Positions 18,110 through 26,283 of a stretch of 64,000 bases of DNA are shown one piece after another. Under the pieces are notes generated by a model. The model was given only the letters and a program-made list of their open reading frames with translations, made no database searches and was not told the DNA's origin. Origin of the DNA: Mannheimia sp. USDA-ARS-USMARC-1261. GTDB taxonomy: Bacteria; Pseudomonadota; Gammaproteobacteria; Enterobacterales; Pasteurellaceae. Where the stretch lies: assembly GCF_000521605.1 (NCBI RefSeq), contig NZ_CP006942.1, positions 1,488,001-1,552,000 of the forward strand, written 5' to 3'. A program made the translations under genes and the position numbers. Each line of letters starts with the position of its first letter. The first letter of the stretch is position 1.

Positions 18110-19963
18110 TTATGCAAGATCGTCCATTTTTTTCCCTGCCAACGCTTTTTGAATAGATAGATTCATACGACGTGCGGCAAATTCTTGCGTAGCTAAATCT
18201 AAATCTTTAATTCCTTGTTGAATTGCTAGGCGATCTGTACCTGATTTTAACTCAATTAAACGAGCTAATTCTGCTTCAATCGCTTTAAATTCTTCAATGC
18301 TTAGCACTTCCGAACCGTCTTCTTTCAATGCCACTACGACACTATCAATCACACGGTCTGCTTCTACCCTTTGTTCAACAAGCTGACGGGCTTCCATATC
18401 TTCTTTCGCATTTGTCATAGAAGATTTAATCATCTGAGTAACTTCTTCATCAGTTAAGCCGTAAGATGGTTTAATTTGAATAGATGCTTGAACCTTCGTC
18501 GATTTTTCCATTGCCGTTACATTCAATAAACCGTCTGCATCCACTTGATAAGTTACGCGAACTTGTGCCACACCGGCTGCCATTGGCGGAATTCCACGTA
18601 ATGAAATCTTACCTAATGAACGGCAATCTTCTACCAACTCACGCTCCCCTTGTAGCACGTGGATAGTCATTGCAGTTTGACCATCTTTCGCTGTAGTAAA
18701 CTCTTGGGCTCTTGCGACAGGAATAGTGGTATTGCGTGGAATAATTTTCTCCACCAAGCCGCCCATTGTTTCAATGCCAAGCGATAACGGTACAACATCT
18801 AGCAATAACATATCAGCATCTGGTTTGTTGCCAACTAAAATATCCGCTTGCACTGCTGCACCAATTGCCACTACTTTGTCCGGGTCGATAGAAGTTAAAG
18901 GTGGTTTACCAAAAAATTCGCCCACGCTTTCACGCACAAAAGGCACTCGGGTTGAACCGCCAACCATCACTACTTGCAATACTTCATCAGCTTCTACACC
19001 AGCATCTTTCAATGCTCGGCGACAAGTCATTAATGAGCGTTTTACAAGCGGTTGAATTAGCTCATTAAATTGCAAACGGCTGACTGTGCCTGTCCAATTT
19101 GCAAATTTCACCTCAAATTCGACCGCTTGTGAAAGAGCAACTTTTGCTTGAGTCGCTAAGGTTAATAATTCACGCTGTTCGCTTGCAGTTTGGGGTTTAT
19201 AATTAGCTTGTTCGGAAATCCAATCAGCTAATAAATGGTCGAAGTCATCACCACCGAGTGCGGTATCACCTGCAGTTGCCAGTACTTCAAATACGCCTTT
19301 GCGTAAACGTAAAATAGATAAATCGAAAGTACCGCCACCTAAATCATAAACGGCAATCACACCTTCCTGTCCGCTATCTAAACCGTAAGCAATTGCCGCC
19401 GCCGTTGGTTCATTTAATAAACGTAATACGTTCAAACCAGCTAAACGTGCTGCATCTTTGGTGCTTTGGCGTTGTGCATCATCAAAATAAGCAGGAACAG
19501 TAATGACTACGCCCGATAATTCTCCGCCTAAACGTTTTTCTGCGAATTGTGCTAAGTGGCTTAAAATATCTGCTGAAACTTCAATCGGGCTTTTATTCCC
19601 TTGTGCCGTTTGAATGAGCGGCAAGCCATTCTCGCTCGCATTAAATTGATAAGGTAAATTAGTATAACGTTGCTCAACATCAGCAAGCGAACGCCCAATT
19701 AAACGCTTAGCGGAAATAACCGTATTTTGTGGATCAAGTGCTGCTTTTGCAAAAGCCTCAACACCGACTGTTTTTTCAGTTTCGCTGTAATGCACGACCG
19801 ATGGCACTAATGCTCTTTCTTGTTCATCTAACAGCACTTGCACTTGTCCACTACGAACAGTCGCAACCAATGAATTTGTTGTGCCTAAATCAATTCCTAC
19901 TGCTAATCTATGTTGATGTGGTGCAGCGGTTTGACCCGGTTCAGAAATTTGTAATAATGCCAT
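18110..19963 (-). CDS. hscA: Fe-S cluster chaperone HscA (Hsp70 family)
   Basis: Specialised Hsp70 that, with HscB, releases clusters from IscU by recognising its LPPVK motif. The 617 residues match the E. coli length. Actin-like ATPase motifs are [36 protein letters not shown] and [10 protein letters not shown]. The substrate-binding domain follows from about residue 390 ([15 protein letters not shown]), then the helical lid. It lacks the acidic DnaK-type tail. A DUF2625-like gene separates it from hscB. Confidence 0.98.
   Translation of the reverse strand: MALLQISEPGQTAAPHQHRLAVGIDLGTTNSLVATVRSGQVQVLLDEQERALVPSVVHYSETEKTVGVEAFAKAALDPQNTVISAKRLIGRSLADVEQRYTNLPYQFNASENGLPLIQTAQGNKSPIEVSADILSHLAQFAEKRLGGELSGVVITVPAYFDDAQRQSTKDAARLAGLNVLRLLNEPTAAAIAYGLDSGQEGVIAVYDLGGGTFDLSILRLRKGVFEVLATAGDTALGGDDFDHLLADWISEQANYKPQTASEQRELLTLATQAKVALSQAVEFEVKFANWTGTVSRLQFNELIQPLVKRSLMTCRRALKDAGVEADEVLQVVMVGGSTRVPFVRESVGEFFGKPPLTSIDPDKVVAIGAAVQADILVGNKPDADMLLLDVVPLSLGIETMGGLVEKIIPRNTTIPVARAQEFTTAKDGQTAMTIHVLQGERELVEDCRSLGKISLRGIPPMAAGVAQVRVTYQVDADGLLNVTAMEKSTKVQASIQIKPSYGLTDEEVTQMIKSSMTNAKEDMEARQLVEQRVEADRVIDSVVVALKEDGSEVLSIEEFKAIEAELARLIELKSGTDRLAIQQGIKDLDLATQEFAARRMNLSIQKALAGKKMDDLA
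19044..19053 (+). repeat. DNA uptake signal core (in hscA)
   Basis: ACAAGCGGTT, about 70 bp from an opposing full uptake signal at 19121. Confidence 0.7.
19121..19130 (-). repeat. DNA uptake signal sequence (in hscA)
   Basis: Reverse-strand ACAAGCGGTC, followed on that strand by GAATTTGAGG and AAATTTGC, which matches the extended consensus. Confidence 0.85.
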
Positions 19964-19991
19964 TATATTTTTATCTCTCTAAATTCTATTA

Positions 19992-20014
19992 CTCTTTCCC
20001 CTTGTGGGAGAGAG
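19992..20014. repeat. Solo half-module of the CTCTCCC/GGGAGAG palindromic repeat family
   Basis: CTCTTTCCC, CTTGT, GGGAGAGAG forms a hairpin with one G-T pair. It matches the conserved flank hairpin of the complete elements at 35117 and 56178-56340, but the TGNAC palindrome is absent. It lies between the DUF2625-like gene and hscA, inside the isc operon. Confidence 0.6.
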
Positions 20015-20020
20015 TTAAAA

Positions 20021-20653
20021 CTAAGCCACCGAATAACCCATATTTTCAGGGGCAAAGATGCTTTGGTAGTGGCGTTCAATCGGCACCGCAATTTTGCTGT
20101 TTAAATCTAAAATTTGATGACCTTGCAATTTTTCCACATCGGCTTGCCAATTTTCCCAGCGAAATGCCTTGTAAAAAGCATTTAAATCGCCCGCTAACGC
20201 CCAGCCTAAAAATTCAGAATAGCCGAAATTTAAATTTTCCCATTTATGCGTTTTCGGGTGATGGTAATACACTTTGCCGATATCAGCCCCAACTCCACCT
20301 GCATTAATGGCAAAATAACCACCAATCGCATCATCCGCAATCAGCAAATGGCTTGGTTGCTCACCCGATTGCTTAAAAGTTTTACCGAAGTTCCAATCAA
20401 ATAAACCTCGCGGCAATTTTTCATTGCCCGAGCCTAAAATGCGTAACCAACCGTGATCAATTAAAACACCACCTGTTTCATAAAGCATTGCTCCAAGTGG
20501 GGAACGAGTGGAAAGCTGCATTCCGACTAGTGCTGAGCCGGCATCTTCAGGATAACTTACCAAAATCTGGTAATGGTTTTTAGCTTGGGCAAACCAGTCT
20601 CTTAAAATTAGCCAAGCGGATTGTTTATCTAATAATTCTTCTAAACTTTTCAT
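20021..20653 (-). CDS. DUF2625-like protein between hscB and hscA
   Basis: Soluble protein of 210 residues with no signal peptide. I start it at the ATG at 20653, which has AGGA 8 nt upstream; an ORF start at 20698 would run into hscB. Motifs include LLDKQSAWLILRDWF near the start, a central ETGGVLIDHGWLRILGSG, and GLFDWNFGKT, which I associate with the uncharacterised DUF2625 family. H. influenzae also has an unknown gene at this place in its isc operon, as I recall. Conserved synteny suggests a link to Fe-S chaperones or simple hitchhiking. No catalytic motif is recognised. Confidence 0.75.
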   Translation of the reverse strand: MKSLEELLDKQSAWLILRDWFAQAKNHYQILVSYPEDAGSALVGMQLSTRSPLGAMLYETGGVLIDHGWLRILGSGNEKLPRGLFDWNFGKTFKQSGEQPSHLLIADDAIGGYFAINAGGVGADIGKVYYHHPKTHKWENLNFGYSEFLGWALAGDLNAFYKAFRWENWQADVEKLQGHQILDLNSKIAVPIERHYQSIFAPENMGYSVA

Positions 20654-20687
20654 TTGCAAAATCCTAATAAAATTAGACCGCTTATAT

Positions 20688-21209
20688 TTACATTTCAAAC
20701 AACTTTTCTTCTACTTTCTCAATTTGAATAATTAATTTTTTGAAATATCGTAATTTATCGGTTAGGGCATTGGCTTTTTGCCATTGTTCTGCATTTAATG
20801 CCGTTTCAAGCTGTTGAAGTACTGTTTTTTGTTCTATTTTAATCTGTTTTAAAAAAGCGGTTAGTTCAGTTTCATCTTTACGATGTTCAATGGTTTCGAG
20901 TTTTTCGTGCCATTCAAGCTGTTGCATTAAGAAATCCACATCTCGCATACTTTTTTCTTCGAGATTTTTAGCTTCACCTGTATGGATTGCAATAATAGAT
21001 TCTGCTCGTAAAATCGGATCTTTAAGAACATTTAGTGCATCATTCACATCTGCCGATTTTTGTACTGCTTCAAGTTGTTCTGCACTAGAACGGCTGGCAA
21101 AATTATCCGGATGAAGCTGTTTTTGTAAAGCAAGATAACGCTCCGAAAGCTGGGCGTTATCAAGTTGGAATTGAACAGGCAGTTCAAAAAGTGTAAATGG
21201 GTTACTCAT
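20688..21209 (-). CDS. hscB: Fe-S cluster co-chaperone HscB
   Basis: J-domain protein of 173 residues that brings IscU to HscA and stimulates its ATPase. The N-terminal J domain has HPD at residues 33-35 (LHPDNFASRS); the C-terminal three-helix domain binds IscU. It lies 9 bp after iscA. The downstream DUF2625-like gene starts 34 bp after its stop, in a gap containing a partial uptake signal. Confidence 0.97.
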   Translation of the reverse strand: MSNPFTLFELPVQFQLDNAQLSERYLALQKQLHPDNFASRSSAEQLEAVQKSADVNDALNVLKDPILRAESIIAIHTGEAKNLEEKSMRDVDFLMQQLEWHEKLETIEHRKDETELTAFLKQIKIEQKTVLQQLETALNAEQWQKANALTDKLRYFKKLIIQIEKVEEKLFEM

Positions 21210-21218
21210 TTGTTCTCC

Positions 21219-21542
21219 TTACACACTAAAGCTTTCGCCACAACCACATTCATTTTTTACATTTGGGTTGGTATATTTAAAGCCTTCGTTTAAGCCTTCT
21301 TTTACAAAGTCTAATTGCGTGCCGTTAAGGTAAGTGAGACTTTTTTCGTCCACAATCACTTTTACCCCGTGTTGCTCAAATACGTTATCGTCTTCATTTA
21401 ATACATCAACAAATTCCAGTACATAGGCTAAGCCCGAACAACCCGACGTTTTTACGCCAAGCCTTAAGCCTATACCTTTGCCTCTGTTTTCTAAGAATGT
21501 ACGAACTCGGTTTGCGGCGGCTTCTGTTAAGGTAATACTCAT
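21219..21542 (-). CDS. iscA: Iron-sulfur cluster carrier IscA
   Basis: A-type carrier of 107 residues that delivers Fe-S clusters to apoproteins. The three ligands are at the canonical positions: Cys35 ([10 protein letters not shown]), Cys99 and Cys101 (NECGCGE). It lies between hscB and iscU. The 108-bp gap from iscU carries a large inverted uptake-signal pair that could reduce readthrough within the operon. Confidence 0.98.
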   Translation of the reverse strand: MSITLTEAAANRVRTFLENRGKGIGLRLGVKTSGCSGLAYVLEFVDVLNEDDNVFEQHGVKVIVDEKSLTYLNGTQLDFVKEGLNEGFKYTNPNVKNECGCGESFSV

Positions 21543-21584
21543 AGGTGTCCTTATGTGAATGGATTAAATCAAGATAGAAATAGC

Positions 21585-21639
21585 AAATGCAAGCGGTAAA
21601 ATTTTGCAAATTTTTTGCAAAAATCGACCGCTTGCATTT
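21585..21639. repeat. Inverted pair of uptake-signal-like cores between iscU and iscA
   Basis: AAATGCAAGCGGT (21585-21597) and ACCGCTTGCATTT (21627-21639) form a perfect 13-bp stem; the loop contains two TTTTGCA segments. Both cores carry GC instead of AC (GCAAGCGGT). On the minus strand the stem is followed by TGCTATTTC, without a proper T run, so it may act as an attenuator or an mRNA processing site rather than a full terminator. Confidence 0.7.
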
Positions 21640-21650
21640 ATTGTATCATA

Positions 21651-22034
21651 TTACTTCGCTTGTTTTTCTTTATAGTCTGCGATCGCTGCTTTAATCGCAT
21701 CTTCTGCAAGAATTGAGCAGTGAACTTTTACCGGTGGTAATTCTAGCTCTTCTGCGATGTCGCTGTTTTTAATTGCACCTGCTTCATCTAAAGATTTACT
21801 TTTTACCCACTCGGTAATTAACGAGCTTGATGCGATTGCAGAACCGCAACCGTATGCTTTAAAACGTGCATCTTCAATGATACCTTGCTCGTTTACTTTA
21901 ATTTGTAAACGTAAAATATCACCACACGCAGGTGCACCTACCATACCTGTACCTACATCTGATGCTTCTTTATCAAATGTACCCACGTTACGTGGATTTT
22001 CGTAATGATCGATTACTTTCTCGCTATATGCCAT
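21651..22034 (-). CDS. iscU: Fe-S cluster scaffold IscU
   Basis: Scaffold on which new 2Fe-2S clusters are built. It has 127 residues with cluster ligands Cys37, Cys63 and Cys106, an Asp at residue 39, and the HscA-recognition motif LPPVK at 99-103. It lies 30 bp after iscS. Sequence and order are as in E. coli. Confidence 0.99.
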   Translation of the reverse strand: MAYSEKVIDHYENPRNVGTFDKEASDVGTGMVGAPACGDILRLQIKVNEQGIIEDARFKAYGCGSAIASSSLITEWVKSKSLDEAGAIKNSDIAEELELPPVKVHCSILAEDAIKAAIADYKEKQAK

Positions 22035-22064
22035 TTTTGTATTCCTTCCAATTTAATTTATTAA

Positions 22065-23285
22065 TTAATGATGGTTCCACTCGATTTTGCTTAGATCCAC
22101 ACCTTCTTTGAACATTTCCCAAAGTGGAGAAAGTTCACGTAATTTCACAATCGCTTTTTTCACGATTTCGATAGTGTGATCGATTTCTTCTTCCGTTGTC
22201 CAACGACCTAATGTGAAACGAATTGAGCTGTGAGCTAACTCATCATCACGACCAATGGCACGCAACACATAAGAAGGCTCTAAACTTGCAGAAGTACAAG
22301 CTGAACCTGATGATACTGCGATATCACGTAATGACATCATCAAAGACTCACCTTCAACAAAGTTAAAGCTGATGTTTAAGTTTGAACCTACACGTTTGCC
22401 TTCTTCCATTGAGCCGTTTACATACACTTCTTCGATATCTTTGAAGCCGTTGTATAAGCGATCACGCAATAAGGTTAAACGAGCCATTTCGCTTGCCATT
22501 TCCTCTTTCGCAATACGGTATGCTTCGCCCATACCTACGATTTGGTGAACAGGTAATGTGCCTGAACGCATACCACGCTCGTGCCCACCACCGTGAATGA
22601 TCGCTTCTAAGCGAACACGTGGTTTACGGCAAACATATAAACCGCCGATACCTTTTGGTCCGTATAATTTATGGCTTGAGAAAGACATTAAATCAACATT
22701 TAAGTCTTGTACATTCACTTCAATTTTACCAACAGACTGTGTTGCATCTACGTGGAAAATGATTTTTTTCGCACGGCAGATTGCACCGATCTCTTTAATT
22801 GGTTGAATTACGCCCATTTCGTTATTTACGTGCATTACTGACACTAAAATGGTATCCGGACGAATTGCAGCTTCAAATTTTGCTAAATCTAATAAACCAT
22901 CTTCTTCAGGATCTAAATAAGTTACTTCAAAACCTTCACGCTCTAACTGACGGCAAGTATCTAATACCGCTTTGTGTTCAGTTTTAACTGTGATGATGTG
23001 TTTACCTTTTGTTTGATAGAAGTGTGCAGCACCTTTAATTGCAAGGTTGTCGGACTCAGTTGCACCAGACGTGAAAACGATTTCACGGCTGTCTGCACCG
23101 ATTAAGTCAGCAATTTGATTACGAGCTACATCAACCGCTTCTTCCGCTTCCCAACCGAATTTGTGAGAGCGAGAAGCTGGGTTACCAAAGATACCGTCTT
23201 TGGTCATATATTCCATCATTTTTTTCGCAACACGTTCGTCCATTGGCGTGGTTGCTGCATAGTCCAAATAAATTGGTAATTTCAT
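22065..23285 (-). CDS. iscS: Cysteine desulfurase IscS
   Basis: PLP enzyme that takes sulfur from cysteine for Fe-S clusters and thiolated tRNAs. The 406 residues include the PLP lysine Lys206 ([12 protein letters not shown]), His104 in TEHKAV, and the mobile persulfide Cys330 in [10 protein letters not shown]. The C-terminal IscU-binding tail ([15 protein letters not shown]) is present. iscR lies 56 bp upstream with an uptake signal in the gap. Confidence 0.99.
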   Translation of the reverse strand: MKLPIYLDYAATTPMDERVAKKMMEYMTKDGIFGNPASRSHKFGWEAEEAVDVARNQIADLIGADSREIVFTSGATESDNLAIKGAAHFYQTKGKHIITVKTEHKAVLDTCRQLEREGFEVTYLDPEEDGLLDLAKFEAAIRPDTILVSVMHVNNEMGVIQPIKEIGAICRAKKIIFHVDATQSVGKIEVNVQDLNVDLMSFSSHKLYGPKGIGGLYVCRKPRVRLEAIIHGGGHERGMRSGTLPVHQIVGMGEAYRIAKEEMASEMARLTLLRDRLYNGFKDIEEVYVNGSMEEGKRVGSNLNISFNFVEGESLMMSLRDIAVSSGSACTSASLEPSYVLRAIGRDDELAHSSIRFTLGRWTTEEEIDHTIEIVKKAIVKLRELSPLWEMFKEGVDLSKIEWNHH

Positions 23286-23309
23286 TGTTACTCCTAGTTA
23301 AAACAACTC

Positions 23310-23319
23310 ACAAGCGGTT
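23310..23319 (+). repeat. DNA uptake signal core in the iscR-iscS gap
   Basis: ACAAGCGGTT followed 14 nt later by AATTTTGCAA, close to the extended consensus. Confidence 0.75.
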
Positions 23320-23341
23320 GTTTTTATTAAAAATTTTGCAA

Positions 23342-23794
23342 TTAGTGATGATGAGGATGTTCGTGACAATGTTCTTTTTCACAATCGTGATCAGCGTGTT
23401 CCTCGGCTAAATCCGCCACTGAAATTGTCCCTAAGAACTGCTCAATTTGATCTTCTAATCGCTCCCACAAAGAATGCGTTAAACATTGAGAATCTTTACG
23501 GCAATTACCGCTACCCTTACATTTAGTAACGTCAATATTTTCATTAACCGCAGAAATAATCATTCCTACGCTAATTTCTTCCGGTTTTTTACCTAATTGA
23601 TAACCACCACCCGGACCTCGAACGCTCTGCACAATACCATCACGGCGAAGTTGAGCAAAAAGTTGCTCTAAGTATGAAAGCGAAATTGCTTGGCGGTCTG
23701 AAATATCAGCTAAACTCACCGGCTCTAATTTACCGTGTAAGGCAATATCTATAATAGCTGTTACTGCATAACGCCCTTTTGAGGTAAGTTTCAT
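23342..23794 (-). CDS. iscR: Fe-S cluster regulator IscR (Rrf2 family)
   Basis: Rrf2-type winged-helix repressor of the isc operon that binds a 2Fe-2S cluster. The 150 residues contain the DNA-binding domain (MKLTSKGRYAVTAI, then SVRGPGGGYQLGK) and cluster ligands Cys92, Cys98 and Cys104 with His107. The tail from about residue 130 is unusual, rich in His, Glu and Cys (HADHDCEKEHCHEHPHHH), and may bind metal. It heads the isc operon, and an IscR-like site overlaps its promoter. Confidence 0.97.
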   Translation of the reverse strand: MKLTSKGRYAVTAIIDIALHGKLEPVSLADISDRQAISLSYLEQLFAQLRRDGIVQSVRGPGGGYQLGKKPEEISVGMIISAVNENIDVTKCKGSGNCRKDSQCLTHSLWERLEDQIEQFLGTISVADLAEEHADHDCEKEHCHEHPHHH

Positions 23795-24152
23795 AAAATA
23801 TCCTCGTAATTTTATCCAGAAAACCTCTGGAGCAATGTGTAAATTTTGATATAACCCACCAATTTAGTCAATCATTTAAGCACTAATCGGTGTGAAAGGT
23901 TTTATATATTAAAAAAACGTAAAAATAATGGATCTATTATACGAAAAAATAGCCCAAAATACCAAAAAATAAACTTATTTATAAACAATATAATTTCATT
24001 ACTCTCACATTTAACTGATCGGAACAGTTGAAATTTTGCAAAAATTGATTGATAGCATACGTCTTGCTCTCTAAAATCAGTTCGTTATATTTTTAACAAT
24101 CGTAATTTATTATTAAAATTAACTATTTTTCATATTATTTAAGAGACTTATT
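23795..24152. other. 358-bp intergenic region, iscR (minus) to ompP1 (plus)
   Basis: AT-rich divergent region containing the predicted iscR promoter (left part) and an undefined ompP1 promoter (right part). There are no uptake signals, no hairpin of note and no ORF with coding character. A TCACA half-site at 24005 gives only a weak CRP match. Confidence 0.6.
23843..23871 (-). promoter_or_regulatory. Candidate iscR promoter with overlapping IscR site
   Basis: On the minus strand, TTGACT (23871-23866) and CAAAAT (23848-23843) are spaced by 17 bp. The -35 box lies in TTGACTAAATTGGTGGG, which resembles the E. coli iscR operator (TTGACCAATTTACTCGGG as I recall) in both sequence and overlap with -35. 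This supports [2Fe-2S]-IscR autorepression. Confidence 0.5.
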
Positions 24153-25637
24153 ATGAAAATTTTTTCAAAAACATTACTTGCATCATTAGTTACACTTTGT
24201 TCAGCAGGCACTGCTCACGCAGCCGCATTCCAATTAGCTGAAGTTTCAACATCCGGTTTAGGTAGAGCTTACGCAGGTGATGCGGCTGTAGCGGATAATG
24301 CTTCTGTCGTTGCAACTAACCCTGCCTTAATGACATTATTCAAACAAACCGAAATTTCTGCAGGTGGTATTTTAGTTGATGCTGATGTGAATATTGAAGG
24401 AAAAATCAACGCCACAGGCACAGATGCTTCACATAAAAATATTATTCCTACTGCTATTGTCCCAAATGCTTATATCGTTTCACCTATCAATGATCGCCTT
24501 TCTCTTGGTGGTGGTGTAAATGTAAACTACGGCTTAAAATCTAAATTTGATCCTAACTATTCAGCCGGCTTCTTAGGTGGTCGCACCTCATTAAGTGCTG
24601 TGAATGTAAATTTCAGTGCTGCTTATGATTTAGGTTATGGTTTTGTATTAGGTGCAGGTCTGAATGCGGTACACGCAAAAGCAGAATTAGAACGTTTCTT
24701 AGGTGCCGGTGCAGCTCGTTTCTCTCAAGCTAAGCAAGTATTACAAGCACAAAAAAGTGTCATTGATACTAGAATTAATCAGCTAAAAGCTCTTGAAGAT
24801 GCGATTGCCTCAGGTAAAAGCAATCCTATTGTTGAAGGTCAAAAAGCGGCTCTATTAGCCGGCATCAATGGTTTATTACAATCTCGAGGTTTAAACCAAA
24901 CAATTACTAATTCAGCTCAATTAGAACGCTTAGTAGCTGGTATTCAAAACACTAATGCAAGCACAACAATCCACAAACTCAAAGGCGATAAATGGGCTTT
25001 AGGCTGGAATGTTGGTTTAGTGTATAACATTAATGAAGGAAACCGTTTAGGTTTTGCTTACCACTCTGAAATTGATCTTAAATTCAAAGGTAAATATTCT
25101 AATACTATTCCTGTTGCAAATCCTCCTGCAATCAATACTGTTACTGGTGGAGCAGAAATTGATGGTTCACTAAGACTACGTTTACCGGCATTCTGGGAAA
25201 TTTCAGGTTATCATAAACTTACCGATAAACTTGCAGCACAATATAGCTATAAACGCACTGACTGGAGCAAATTCAAAAGCTTAGATGCTTATGATATGCA
25301 AGGTAATCGCCTATTGCACAAAACAGAGAACTTCAACGATTCACAACGTTTAGCATTAGGTTTATCCTATGATGTGAATGAAATGCTAACATTGCGTACA
25401 GGTGTCGCATTTGATGAAAGTGCAAGTGTAACTCACCCATCAATTTCAATTCCAGATACAGATCGTGCTTGGTATTCTGTAGGTGCTACAGTGCGTTTCA
25501 CACCAAACCTATCTGCTGATGTAGGTTACTCACATCTTCGTGGTAGTAACTTAACTTTCTCTGAAGATGGTTTAGCTACATTCAAGAGCAAAGCTCGTGC
25601 AAACCTTTACGGTTTAAACGTAAACTATAAATTCTAA
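24153..25637 (+). CDS. ompP1: OmpP1/FadL/TodX-family outer-membrane protein
   Basis: Outer-membrane beta-barrel of the FadL family, which moves hydrophobic molecules such as long-chain fatty acids. The 494 residues start with a Sec signal ending in AHA (about residue 23). The mature N-terminus AAFQLAEVSTSGLGRAYAG and the ATNPALM (NPA) hatch motif are diagnostic, and the C-terminus ends YKF as barrels do. Residues about 188-272 form a Gln/Ala/Lys-rich, probably helical insertion, likely an extracellular loop. It resembles H. influenzae P1, a major surface antigen. It is monocistronic and followed by a strong terminator. Confidence 0.92.
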   Translation: MKIFSKTLLASLVTLCSAGTAHAAAFQLAEVSTSGLGRAYAGDAAVADNASVVATNPALMTLFKQTEISAGGILVDADVNIEGKINATGTDASHKNIIPTAIVPNAYIVSPINDRLSLGGGVNVNYGLKSKFDPNYSAGFLGGRTSLSAVNVNFSAAYDLGYGFVLGAGLNAVHAKAELERFLGAGAARFSQAKQVLQAQKSVIDTRINQLKALEDAIASGKSNPIVEGQKAALLAGINGLLQSRGLNQTITNSAQLERLVAGIQNTNASTTIHKLKGDKWALGWNVGLVYNINEGNRLGFAYHSEIDLKFKGKYSNTIPVANPPAINTVTGGAEIDGSLRLRLPAFWEISGYHKLTDKLAAQYSYKRTDWSKFKSLDAYDMQGNRLLHKTENFNDSQRLALGLSYDVNEMLTLRTGVAFDESASVTHPSISIPDTDRAWYSVGATVRFTPNLSADVGYSHLRGSNLTFSEDGLATFKSKARANLYGLNVNYKF

Positions 25638-25654
25638 TTTAATGAATTAATGTT

Positions 25655-25688
25655 AAAAGAGGTGTAAACTAAATTACACCTCTTTTTT
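25655..25688 (+). terminator. Terminator after ompP1
   Basis: AAAAGAGGTGTAA (25655-25667) pairs with TTACACCTCTTTT (25674-25686), a 13-bp stem ending in a T run. Confidence 0.9.
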
Positions 25689-25700
25689 ATTGAATTTAAA

Positions 25701-26255
25701 ATGAAATCTCAAATTTACTACGATTATTACCAAAGCCCAGTAGGTAGATTACTTTTACTCGCCCAAAACGAAGGGTTAATTTATATTGAATTTGAACAAG
25801 AGCAACGCACAACTTCTGTTGAACCATTTACCAAAGCAAGCTCTACAAGCGGTTCAATTTTAGAAATTTTTTGCAAAACAAAAGAGATTTTAGACCGCTA
25901 TTTCGCAGGGGAAAAAATTCCCTTTCAGCAGTTAGATTTTCTTGCTCCACAAGGTACGGAATTTCAACAGTCTGTTTGGAAAATTTTGCGTGAAATTCCT
26001 CACGGCGAAACCACAACCTATGGTGAAATTGCCAAAAAATTAGGCAAACCAAGTGCTATGCGTGCGGTAGGCGGAGCGGTTGGGCGAAACCCAATTTCGA
26101 TTTTAGTGCCTTGTCATCGGGTGTTAGGTAAAAATCAAACATTGACAGGGTTTGGTGGTGGCTTACCAAATAAACGTTTTCTGCTGGCATTAGAAGGAAT
26201 AGCCTATCAAGATAAAGGCATTGAATTTGTGAAGCCGAAAATAAAGAAATGGTAG
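25701..26255 (+). CDS. ogt: Methylated-DNA--protein-cysteine methyltransferase
   Basis: Suicide repair protein that removes the methyl group from O6-methylguanine. The 184-residue, Ogt-length protein has the ATase domain with the acceptor cysteine in PCHRV, the DNA-binding TTYGEIAKKLGKPSAMRAVGG (helix-turn-helix with Arg finger), and the GGGLPNKRFLL tail. There is no AdaA domain, so a role in adaptive-response regulation is unlikely. An uptake signal lies in the coding region. It starts 12 bp after the ompP1 terminator and is convergent with arcB, with a palindromic repeat at the junction. Confidence 0.95.
   Translation: MKSQIYYDYYQSPVGRLLLLAQNEGLIYIEFEQEQRTTSVEPFTKASSTSGSILEIFCKTKEILDRYFAGEKIPFQQLDFLAPQGTEFQQSVWKILREIPHGETTTYGEIAKKLGKPSAMRAVGGAVGRNPISILVPCHRVLGKNQTLTGFGGGLPNKRFLLALEGIAYQDKGIEFVKPKIKKW
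25845..25854 (+). repeat. DNA uptake signal (in ogt)
   Basis: ACAAGCGGTT followed by CAATTTTAGAAATTTTTTGC, a good match to the extended element. Confidence 0.8.
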
Positions 26256-26283
26256 CGTAGGACGCACTTAGTGCGTCTCTACG
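26256..26283. repeat. Small palindrome at the ogt/arcB junction (GGACGCAC family)
   Basis: CGTAGGACGCAC (26256-26267), TTA, GTGCGTCTCTACG (26271-26283): complementary arms with a single bulged T. It starts right after the ogt stop and contains the last codons and the stop of arcB. A second copy of the core (GGACGCAC-GCT-GTGCGTCC) is at 54514. Confidence 0.8.

Noticed and set aside
20654-20698. Longer start for the DUF2625-like gene at 20698.
   Set aside because: It would overlap hscB and lacks a ribosome site, while the ATG at 20653 has AGGA at good spacing.
17377-23794. Plus-strand ORFs within the isc operon, including a 192-codon frame at 19729-20307.
   Set aside because: They lie opposite clear genes (hscA, DUF2625-like) and show no protein-like domains; they are shadows.
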